Of a DNA stretch of 64,000 nucleotides, positions 1 to 11,300 are shown one piece after another. Each line of letters opens with the position of its first letter. Positions within the stretch are counted from its first letter, which is position 1. This DNA is from Nageia nagi. Lineage: Eukaryota; Pinophyta. The stretch covers positions 3,038,001-3,102,000 of the forward strand of contig JBITNC010000001.1 in the NCBI GenBank assembly GCA_050084985.1, in the 5' to 3' direction. The notes under the pieces are model-generated. The model saw only the letters and a program-made list of their open reading frames with translations, was not told the origin of the DNA and made no database searches. The position numbers and the translations under genes are program-made.

Positions 1-248
1 AGAATATCATATTTATAAACTTAAATAATTATTTGTATGTACATCACCTATTTATTATGTTTTTGTAATATCAACTTGAGATATTATATGTCATATTTCA
101 ACCTAAGATGTATAATATTCTATTTCTAATATTTCAAGTATTTGAAAATAACATATTAGTATATTTAATAGAAAAAATATACTTTGCAATGGGTTTTGAA
201 TTATATATATGTGCATGCATTTAGGCCATTTATGAATAATAATGTCAA

Positions 249-562
249 ACTTAGAACCCTCATGGCAAGAGCTCTTCAACATTATCAACATGAAGAGTTT
301 ATCAATTGATTTATTTTAATGTATTGAAAGCCATCCTTAAGGGGTAAACTAGGTGTAGTTAAGATGATATGATTAGGGATATGTCTTCCTTGAAAGTCAC
401 CCAAGACTTAGAACCCTCATGGCAAGAGCTCTTCAACATTATCAACATGAAGGGTTTATTGATTTATTTTATTTTATTGAAAGCCATTCTTAAGGGGTAA
501 ATTGGTCGTAGTTAAGATGGTATGATTAGGGATATCTCTTCCTTGAAAGTCACCAAAGACTT
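249..562. repeat. Tandem duplication, two units of about 157 bp
   Basis: The stretch beginning ACTTAGAACCCTCATGG at 249 starts again at 406 and stays similar through the phrases CTTAAGGGGTAAA and TCTTCCTTGAAAGTCACC. The units differ by scattered substitutions and small indels, so the duplication is not very recent. No coding content is seen. Confidence 0.85.
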
Positions 563-822
563 ATTCCTAGCCTCATCCACACCAACAATAACTTAATAAG
601 ATTTTGTATCATGTTCTTTTCACACCTAAGGGGTGAAATTTGAACATGATCTTCCCAATTTTAAGATATTTCAATGCCCATTCTCACTAACTTCCTTAAT
701 GAAGGTTCACCAATAAAAGTTTGCAATGTATCAAATTTTTATATGTATTATCATTAAACATATTTACTTCAACATTATCTCTTAATTTTTTGCAAAATTA
801 GTATTATTTTTATATTTTAACA

Positions 823-824
<2 letters not shown>

Positions 825-860
<36 letters not shown>

Positions 861-887
861 ACACACTGTGTGTGTGTGTGTGTGTGT
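825..887. repeat. Microsatellite (CT)n followed by (TG)n
   Basis: A run of CT dinucleotides from about 825 to 858 is followed by a short AC stretch and then a TG run to about 887. It is a compound dinucleotide repeat. Confidence 0.95.
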
Positions 888-2253
888 ATGTGCACAAACT
901 TCATGGACCTCCAACTAGATACTTCCAAAAGGAAATCCCACTTGTTGAAGTATCTTCTTTAGTTATTCGAATGCAAAACTAATCTTCTTAGTGGAATCTA
1001 GGGCTATTTTGATAAGTTGAGAGTTGGTCCCAATGGCCTCCTCCATGTTAAGTTGATTTTGTGTTTCTTTCATTTTTGGCTAAGACTCAGCTTCGTTTTT
1101 TCTTTTCTTTCTACTTGGTACACACATATATATAAAACATAGAGAGATCATTGTCGAAATTAATATTTAAGGTTAATAGGTTCTTGCACTTGGTTCTAAT
1201 TGAATATGCTATAACTCAATTATTTTTTTTTGTGATGACCTTTTGACTAAGGATATGGAGGTCTGAACCTAGAACCTATAGATTATATGAATTTTTGATC
1301 TTCTTGCTCTCCAACACTTCTAATATTAACTCACCTTAATCAACATTATGTAAGTGTGATAATGAAATGATGTATATATAAATAAATATCTATTGTAAAC
1401 ATGATACTTTAAAAATATAAATAAACAAATGATATATTTCAAACATAACCACAATTTTAAATAGAAAAAAAAAGTATAAACATTTTATAAGATATTAATC
1501 TATTTTACAATTAATTTTATATTAAACGTTCACACACACATTTGAACTATTATCAAATAAAATCTCTCTTTCTCAATATGTTTAAATAATTTAAATTAAA
1601 ATATTATTATTAAACATACCCCCTTCAATATTAAGATGTATTAGTTGTTGGTTGATTTGATTTTATGTTGGTGCATCCCATATTCAAGATCTTATGTTGA
1701 TCCAAGTGTACCTTGTATCTCATGTTCAATTCCCACTATAAAAAAAAGTACTATATATTAACTCACTACAATCATCCTATAAACCACTCCTAATCTCTCA
1801 TAAAAATTACTATACTTTTTTCCTTTATCAAATCTTGACGAACTAAATTAAATACAATATTGTTTTGTTCGTGAGAGATTGGACATCCACTTTACATAAA
1901 GAAACACGAAGTTACACAAACAAATACCCTTTCCTCCGTAGGGATTCGACATCCGCATCACCATGGTCCTACCTAATCTCAAGGTGATGGACTGCCCTTC
2001 TTTCCTAGGCTCCTCAAACTCCCGTCCAACCATCCTCTTCAGACTATAAAAATTGTTGCGAACCAATTTCTCCCAACAATTTTACGCAGTTCTCCATCCA
2101 ACCATATTTTCATTCTAGGAATCCTTGGAAGAAGATCAACTCCTTTTATAGATTTTATACTAAATTAGGCTTTTCATAGATTCCACCCAATTCATTTATC
2201 CTATAAACTTTGCAACACCATACCACTAGAATTTTGAGAATCCTAAGTGAAAG

Positions 2254-2322
2254 ATGAAGATCATGGTAGCCATCAAAAGAGTCGTAGACTATGCTGTGAA
2301 GATCAGAGTCAAACCAGACAAG
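2254..2322 (+). CDS. ETFB: ETFB exon 1
   Basis: It encodes 23 residues from the ATG at 2254 to the donor GTAATG at 2323. This ATG is chosen because the family begins [22 protein letters not shown]. The second ATG three codons on would cut into that conserved start. No long cleavable presequence is visible, as is usual for the beta subunit. Confidence 0.93.
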
Positions 2323-5300
2323 GTAATGTTTAATCTCTTACTAACCAGACTAGGCAATCTTTTATATCATAAACTTTATAACGTAAAATCAGTGTGTGCG
2401 TTTTCCATTTTATAGATGTAACAATCGGTACCTTCTGTTTCAATTGAGAAGATTTTGAAAACCAAAACAATTTCTGGGTTCATTTTTCAACTTCAAAAGT
2501 GGCATGGTTTGGGAAATTCCTATGCAAAACAATAAGATTGATGCTATTATGTTGTAGACTGGTGTGGAGACCAATAACGTGAAAATGTCAATGAACCCCT
2601 TCTGTGAGATTGCATTGGAGGAGGCATTGAGGATTAAGGAGTCAGGAAATGCAACAGAGGTGGTTGCTGTCAGCATGGGTGGCCCACACTGTGCAGAGAC
2701 ACTGAGAACTGCAATGGCAATGGGAGCAGACAGGGCTATTCATGTGGCCACTGATGCAACCCTCTATCCACTGGCTGTGGCAAAGCTTCTTCAGTCCCTG
2801 GTGGCCACTGAACAGCCTGGCCTTCTTATGCTAGGAAAACAGGTACTGTGAAAAACATTTTTAACTTTTCTATTTACATACATAGCTATGACATTTGCTC
2901 TTCTCTTGCGGATTATAGATGTCAAGGTAAAGGTCATTTTTTACGTCCCAGCCTGGCTAATAGGCCTCCAGGTGTTTTAGATCAACTTCTGTGAACAAGA
3001 GAATGATTTAATCTTGTAGGTATATGAATCTAACTTGTGAGAACAAGAGAGTGATTTAGAAGATCTCAGGATAAAAGTGACTAGGTTCACCGAACTGTAT
3101 GATTGCATTTGTATATAGATTCGTAACGGAGACAATGAACAAAACTTAATATCTAAAGGGACGAGTATTTAAGCAAATTATGCAATTGGATTAATTTGCT
3201 TAGTTTAGATATTAAGTTTTGTTGATTGTCTCCTGGGTAATTTGGCCAGAGGGACAACAAAAGTTAATTCATCTTATGTTGTTCTTCAGAGGATGTGGTG
3301 AGCAGCCCTACAGCTGAATAGATATTTGACTTCATAACATAACATGAAGATTCTTAAATCGAGGTGGCTGAACAAATTCAACACCTGTAGGAACAATCAT
3401 TTAGGGAAGTAGATATATTTTGAAAGGTATGCTAGGTCAATTTGGTCTGTAGAATGACAAAAACCATTTCATCTTGTATCATTCCTGCATAACATCTTGT
3501 TATGGTGACTAGCCTTATATAAGATTAGAGGTTTGAGTTTTCCGCAATCATGTGTACTAGTTGTTTTTTGGTTGAGCTCTCTAATTTAGAGCAAGATTTG
3601 TGCACAGAGGTGGTGGAGATTGATGAGCCACTATGGTGTGTCTTCTTTATACCTGTTTAGATTTAATGTTTTATTTAGGTAACATTATTACATTATAAGA
3701 TTACAGCCACTGTCAGATTGATGGATATAGGATTGCAGTTACTATAAGAATGTATTTTTGTAAGAATTTGCAATGCAATATTTTCATTATGGTATATTTG
3801 CTTATTTATACAAGAAATAGTTTGTTGAGCACATCTAACATGGTTATCTTCTAGCTTCAAATTATCATTTCACATGATACCTATATGATTAGATACAAGC
3901 AATTCACACAATCCATACCTATTCAAGTGGTTCTCACCATTCCATTAATACTGATTTTGTTATTTTACAATGTTGTAATAAATCTTTTAACACTCTTCCT
4001 TATTACATCATTATATTAATGGGATAGAAGCAGTAATAACTACTTGATGAACATACTTAATAGTTCATCAGTGCATCAGGTACGAATAGGGGCATATACA
4101 TCTATTAGTGAGAAGCAATAATGGAACTAGCCTCATTACTCTTCTTCAATGGGAATGGCCTTATTGGACATTTAACCATGGAAAGGGACACATTCAACAA
4201 TTCATGATTCACTAATGTAATTAGATAAAGATACATGCTATCCAAATATCAAAGTTGTAAACAGGGACAGACAACAATGTTCACATACTTATGATTGGGG
4301 ACACACACAACCAACCACAAACAATTGGATAGGGACACACACTATCTATGGAACCAAGGATAAAGACAAATACTTCTATCCATGGTCATACAACATAATT
4401 GGATAGAGAGAAACACATTCATCCAACATCAAAGTTGTAAACAAAAACACACATATTTGTTTACAATAATTATGATTGAGGATATGCACATACAAATATA
4501 ATCTCCAATAATTGTGATTGAGGAAAAACACATCCAATCATCATCAAGTGGAGCATGGACCTTCACTTACCCATACATATCTTTGAAGTTTTAATTTTTA
4601 GCTTTGTTTCTCCAACCATGATTGTCCTTATGGTAACCTTCTCATCCCATCGAATTGCATGCATAACTAATCGTTGTAATTGCCAATTGTATAGTAGATC
4701 ACTTCTTACGAGGTTCACTCTGTTGGTTTCATATCAAAACTTCATTTTCTCCTATTTCCTATGAATTACTGAAGCAAGTGCCAAGTGTAACTTAGTAGAT
4801 CACTACTTACGAGGTTCACTGTGTTGGTTTCATACCAAACATTCATTTTCTCCGATTTCCTTGACTTATTGAAGCATCTTCAAATTCTTGATCATTGGAA
4901 AAGAATATATCTTCCTCTCTAATGTGAATTACCCTTGTACAATATTTAGGAGTGTCAGGTACCACCGATCATGCACTTCAAGTACATAAGCAAAATGGGT
5001 AACATCGACTATGTACTCCATTGTGAACACTATTGCTATAAAAATAAACTTTTAGACTTTTTTTTGCATAAAATAATTTTTAAACACTCAACTAACATTA
5101 AAAATGGATATTGAATAATATTTAAAAAAAACTAAACTTGACTTTTAAAAACTTTGACACTTTACTCCATTATATGGGATAAAGTTTGTTCATTCCCGCA
5201 TGGCAAAACTGTGAAAAATCTGAATCTTAGGGTCAACTTCAGATAGCCATATCTTCCTTGATACTGATCTAAATGTTTAATATGACCACTCATTATAAAG

Positions 5301-8300
5301 CTTTTGATGTCCTCTTTTTAATGAATATATATTTTATATATTTATAGACCTACATGAAGTAGAAGAATGCTTTGTACAATTCTATTGTAATGGAGTGTGA
5401 ATATGGCCTTGTAGACGTAAACTCCCAATTCTTTTCCACATAATCAACTGGGAGAATAATCTCACCAGCCCTTCAATGCATCATCTAGCTCTGATACCAT
5501 GAAATAATTCACAATGCAATATTTTTATTATGCTATACTTATTTATACAAGAAAGAGTTTGTTGAGCACAACCAAAATGGTTTTCTTGTGGCTCAAAACT
5601 TACACTATACATAATACCTATGAATAAATACAACTCACACAATCCCTCCTTATTTCATTTGTTATAACTATTCAATGAATATTGACTTATTATTTTACAA
5701 TGATTTAATAAATCTCTAACAATTTCAAATCGCTGTCAGTGATATTTACAATGGTCTTTCTTAGATATACCATTAGTAAGATGAACTCAGCCGAGAATGG
5801 ATATTTATCTTGTTAAGACCTTTGATCAATTTTGATTGGCAATTCACTAGCATTGGTATTGGATAGATTCTTTGTAAGCTACTGTTCTGTTTCAAGAGTC
5901 GAGGGTAGTGCTTTAGGAAATTCATCAATGGTAATGAACTTGACCACTCTTGCATGCAATCTCTAAAGAGTGTATGCACTCACTACTCACTCAACCTACT
6001 CTCCCTCTCCATCATGTGGGAGCATCTCCTTACTTATAACTTAGAGCATGCATATCAAGAGTTCATTAGAGAGTGCTCTATACAGCAGTTGGTTAAGTGC
6101 TTTCCCCTTAAAGGTACATAAAATCTGTAGGTTGCATAAATATCCTTTGCATTAAAGTGCAGATAAAATTGAAATACTTATAGACAATGCCCTACTTTTG
6201 ACAAGTTCAGTACTTTTTTGCATGTTATGTCTGGAAATAAATTTTTAAAAGCCCTTAGATAACTAGTAGTCGATTTGTAGTCCATGATCAAGTTTGTGCA
6301 TCAGGTAATGACTTCGCTTTTGGGGTATGTATTGGGGATATCCTCTGTTGTGTATAGTGTGTGTACTATTTATACTCTACATTTAATGCTTTTTGCGTGC
6401 ATATTCAGTTCTGTGCTTTGAGACAGTGCCAGGTTCGTTGAAGTCAAATTATGTATTACAGATGCTTTTGTTTTCATACCTAAGTGTTGTTTGCATTTGA
6501 TGTTAACTTCTTCAATACGAGCAATAATATGTGTAAGCTTTTGCTTTAGATTTTGACTCTGGCATATTGTAGTCAAAGTAAAATCCTAGCTGAATTTTAA
6601 TCTGGTTCATGAGCCAGGAAAATGGAGTAGAGAAAAATGGGAGGTACAAAGATATTACAATTTCAAGCTCTGAAAACAATATTGTTGATGCAGGATATAT
6701 TTTAAGTGTCCGCAGCTTTATCTGTTTTTAGTGGTTTATTTAATGTAGTCCATCTGGACTTTAGAAAGGCAATAGGAGACCAGAGCTTCAGAATGGTTAT
6801 CAATTGGACAGCTTGTATTTTGAATTCGAACCTATATAAAGGCATCCATGCAACAGCTGTTTTAGGTTGCAATCAAATTTCATCCTTACATCGCTAATCT
6901 AGAATTTGGAACGAAATTGACTGCTTGAAGAATTTCAACCATAGAATAAGTTGCATTACTTTGAACTCCTAAGTTTACCATCCTTACCTGGGAGAGAAAC
7001 AAATCAAATAGGAGTGAAAATTGTATCATGGTGAAGGAAGCTACAATTAATGTACACAGATTTGACTTTCAATTTGGAGATTAACATCAATTCTGGTGTT
7101 CATAGCACTCTTACTGCACTGAAGTTTTTGTGTGAGTATCTTATGAAAATTTTAAGAGTTTCCCGTGGGAGATATTTGTTGCTAAATGATTGTGAGATAA
7201 GTTCTATTTCTATTTAAATGCATTTTGGTCAATGATGTGATTTCTTGTGTAGGCAATTGATGATGATTTCAATCAAACTGGACAAATGGTAGCTGGTCTT
7301 CTAAGATGGCCGCAAGGCACATTTGCCTCAAAGGTATGCATTTTGTGGTCTCTTTGTCTACTTTTCTACATATACCAGCGTTAGAGAAAGGCATCTATAT
7401 TCTGAAGACACTTCTGAACAAGTTAAAGTCTGGTATTGACATGAAAATGTTTGAGCTCTTACTATCACTGATCATAACCAAAAATTTAACCTAAATGGAT
7501 TCATTTTGGAGTAATTAGGTATTTCACAATATAGTAGAGAAACTTGTACTCAGCAAAAAAAAAACTTTGGAAAAACTTGCAAAAAAGAAAACTGAAGAAA
7601 ATGCAATATTTCATTTTTTTTTTTCATGCATATCACAATTAAATAACATTATACGAATCAAAAGTAACAATGTAAGTGATACAAGCTTAAACTAGACATA
7701 AAAGTGGGAAATGTTACAAGTTTAAACTACACATGAAAGTGATAAAACACACTTCAATTAAAGAAATTTTAGCACATCCAAAATTCAAATATTTTTGTAT
7801 GGCTTATAATATAAAAAAGGTACTAATTACAATATGTGTCACGGCAATGCTTTAATATCTTGCAATGTTTTTACCCTTTGACCTAGCAGAAGCTCTAGTC
7901 TCGGAACTCAGCTAGACTAGAGCTTAAAAAACCTTATTTATGTTCAATTTTTCTGAACAAAAATATTATTTAAATAAACAAAATTATCATATTTATAATT
8001 CTTTTTAATTTTTTGTTATAGTTTTTGGCAGGAGATCTTTCTAACGCCTCCATTTACTGCAGAGAATTTGGCTACTAAGATTAACAAAATAAAAGCAAAT
8101 TCATTACCTAAGGGAAGAAATAGCTCTTTAATTAGTTTTAAACATGTCAGGTAAGAGATATATAATTATATTTTATAAATTTTAGCTAAAGGCTTGAATA
8201 AATAAAGCTCACAGATATATGGGATATCATTCTGTTTCCGGTTTGTTAAAACTAGTTTTTGAGGTGAAAATCTTTTCTTTTATTTTTCAACATAGAATCA

Positions 8301-11300
8301 GCTGCTAAATGGATTTGTGCCAGATACTGACAGTTGGAACAGTCTCTGGCTGAACAAGTTTCATTGAAGATATAAAACTACTTATACATGCAGTAGTTCA
8401 ACTAACGCATTGCCTTCTTCTTCTCAACAAACACTCATGGAATACACACAGGTATAACAGCCAACTCACACAATTTCTATGATGTAATATTCCTAACATT
8501 TTCCCCTTCATTATGTCATTGTTTAAACAGGGATAGGAATACTAATGACTACCTGATGAACACACTCATTTAATCATAGATAATCAGTCGGATTGGTCCT
8601 TACTTCCATCTTCTTGTGAAAGGAGACAAACATAACCATTCACCTTGAGTGAGGCATGGGCCTTCATTTCACATATCTGTGAAATTTAAACTGTTGGCTT
8701 TCTTTGCTTCTTCAATCACGAGTGTCCTTATTGTAACCTTCTTATCCTACTGGATTTCATGGATAACCAGTCACTTCAATAGTCAGTTGTAATAGAGTAG
8801 ATCATTGCTAATGAGGTTCACTTGGTTCTGCATCAAGCCTTCATTTCTGATTTCTCTCATGTGTGGGACCTTGCTTCTACCAAATAATCTCTATCCAGTG
8901 ATTCTCATCATGGTCATTTTATGCTTACCAAATATATGTTCAAAATCCTAATTATTAAGTGTAGTCTTAGGGCACATTGAATATTGGGAAAATCAATATT
9001 TCTCCCCCAATGTGAACTCCTTTCTTGCATATTATTTAGGAGTATTGGGTATCACTGATCATACACTCTAAACATCCTCTTGTGAATATATTCCTCTCCA
9101 TTGCGTTCATGGGAGGTTCTTCATCATGTGCTACGTACAAATTTATCGCTAATGCTATTGATGATATGTGTTGCTATGCATCCTGTTGTGGCGACTGTAA
9201 TGGCCTGTCGCCATTTCTTGTTTTGAACATAACTCACTGTTGTGAGGTTAATCCCCTTCTGCTTTCTCTTCTGCATCATGTCCTTGTTCATCTGAATTAG
9301 TGATGGCCTGTCATAAGCGATGGATTTGTTTGGTGATGCAGTATGCTACTGCTAATGAAAACTGTTGGATATTGTGTGTCTTATGCAGGGATTTTCTTTC
9401 TGGCCTTTATTTCTAGTCCATCTATGGATGAAGAGGAACTGCATACAAAATAGACCTCCTTGACTTCAAGCTGCTCCATTTGAAGTCGCTTGTTTCTGGG
9501 AAAGTCATTACAAATATTTTATCCATCCGGTTCTCCTGCTGGTTCTTTCAGCAGCTTGGGACAACAACTGGTGTCGATTTAGTTTTATTATTGGTATTAT
9601 TCCAAGTGGCATCTGCAAGAGGCCCTCAGATCTACTGCGGTTACTATCTATGCAGCAATTGTGGAGCATTCAATATGCCATCGTGAGCAAAAATGATGGG
9701 CTCTTTAATCATGACTATCTCTCCTCCAATGCTGAGAAAAGTACACAAAAAAACACTTCTTCCCAATTATTGCTGATTACAGAAAATAAATGCTACTCAT
9801 ACTCTTTTGGTTGAAGTTGACATAGACCAGATTTTCCTTGGGGTAGAGGAATATGGAATGACCTTCAATCTCCAGTCTGGGATTCAAATTCTCATTGAAC
9901 ATAGCAAAAATGTACATCTAAATAGTCTGCTTTGATCTCTAAAGCATTCCCTTGTTAGATAAAACATACCTGTTCAGAATATTGTTGTACACCCTTGTAT
10001 TCTCCACGTTGGCAATGGAGTCATCTCAATCGGACAATCACCTGCTCTTTGTAACAATAACAGATATATTGGCGTGCTCAAGTTTATCCATGCTTGCGAT
10101 GAGAGAGCCCCCCATGGCATCAAAGAGTTTTTTGTGTAGCTTCTCTCCATTGTTAACCACATATTGCTAATGAGCATACTAAGCGCCATGCAACACCTGG
10201 ATATCCACTAAAGGGTGCATGTGGGTATCACCTATTAAACTCATCCAATGATTTGTGAATTAACACTTTCGAGGGATGTGCATGAAAGTGGCTTTTGAAT
10301 ATGTTGACCAGCGTAATTCTTCTCCACTGGCTCAAGCTCATCCTTAAACATTGGAGTTATACCAGAACGTCCTACAACCATTCCAAACACCCTTACTTGA
10401 TTTGCGTGATACTTGAAGCCTCCTTTAGCACCTTTTACAGACAATAATCACCCTCCTTCATTTCTTGGAAATGGTGAGGCATTCTTCTCAAAGGATACAT
10501 CTTGATCACTAATTCAAAGTGGCCAAGATTAGAGTTTGGAGTAGTTGGAGTTAAAGTTGCAAAGGAGATGATGGGCTTGGAAGAAATTCTTCAGATGGAC
10601 AAGGCTCCTTATGTGGGTGTTGCTATGGCTGTCACTTTGGCCACTGTTTATTTTCTTTCCACAAAAAAGAACAAACCATGCTTGATTTGTGATTTGCTGG
10701 ATCCAGTTGCTGCATACCTTCCTTTTCTGGAAAACCCCAGTTATGCCAACCCATGGCTATGATGCATGCATGTATCCATGTGTAAGCGAACACAACACTT
10801 ACAAATGGTTGCCAAGGACATTCCAGATATGCATATGATTTGTTTTTGTTACCCGTTATAACATGTCTGAGAAACACATATCTTGTGCTGTCATCCTTTG
10901 ATGCTCTGGGCAGTGATCCATCTGTTGGCCTTGGAAATTGGAATGAATGTGACAGTGTTCGAATCATGTTATTGTGTCTCCAGAAATGAAATCAACACTG
11001 CCTTCGATACTCCGTTTGCTTCTTAAGGGAAATCATAAAAAGAATACAAAGTGTAAATTCCAAAGATCAGTTTGGAGATATAATTGTACAACTTTTCATA
11101 AGATCAGACCCTAATGTGAAATGCCCTCAGTATGGCTCTTGTATCACATGTTGGAACAGCCTGACGTTGAGCAAGTTTTATTAAGATATAAATCTATTTA
11201 TATATGCAGTAGTACAACTAACTCATTGACTTCCTCTTCTGAACAAACACTTACAGCATACACACATGTATAACAACTCACACAACTCCTATGCTATAAT

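Larger units (their letters stand above)
1..2253. other. Upstream intergenic region of ETFB
   Basis: AT-rich sequence with no recognisable coding region on either strand. It contains a 157-bp tandem duplication (249-562) and a CT/TG microsatellite (825-887), listed separately. The last few hundred bases must include the ETFB promoter and 5' UTR, but I see no TATA box that I would stake a call on. Confidence 0.6.
3759..5721 (-). mobile_element. Non-autonomous LTR retroelement in ETFB intron 2
   Basis: This 1.96-kb element is bounded by related direct repeats (3759-3992 and 5500-5721). On the minus strand the 5' LTR is the right-hand one, because GCTCTGATACCA (5488-5499), the exact complement of the initiator-Met tRNA primer site, adjoins it. 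A purine tract (complement of CTCTTCCTTATTA) adjoins the other LTR. The flanks ATTTT (3754-3758) and ATTTC (5722-5726) look like a slightly decayed 5-bp target duplication. The interior shows no gag or pol. It shares stretches with the interior of the element in intron 3, so the two are one family. Confidence 0.8.
2843..7252 (+). other. ETFB intron 2 (4.4 kb)
   Basis: It contains a 106-bp foldback (3128-3233) and a non-autonomous LTR element (3759-5721). In the rest (2843-3127, 3234-3758, 5722-7252) I recognise no coding sequence or repeat. Confidence 0.85.

Noticed and set aside
3128-3233. Calling the foldback a miRNA gene outright
   Set aside because: Pairing alone cannot tell a miRNA precursor from a foldback transposon; without small-RNA data it is listed as a repeat.
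10632-10967. Minus-strand frame of 111 codons inside the intron 3 element
   Set aside because: It shows no similarity to cytochrome b5 reductase, glucanase or retroelement proteins and overlaps a plus-strand frame of better, though still weak, resemblance.
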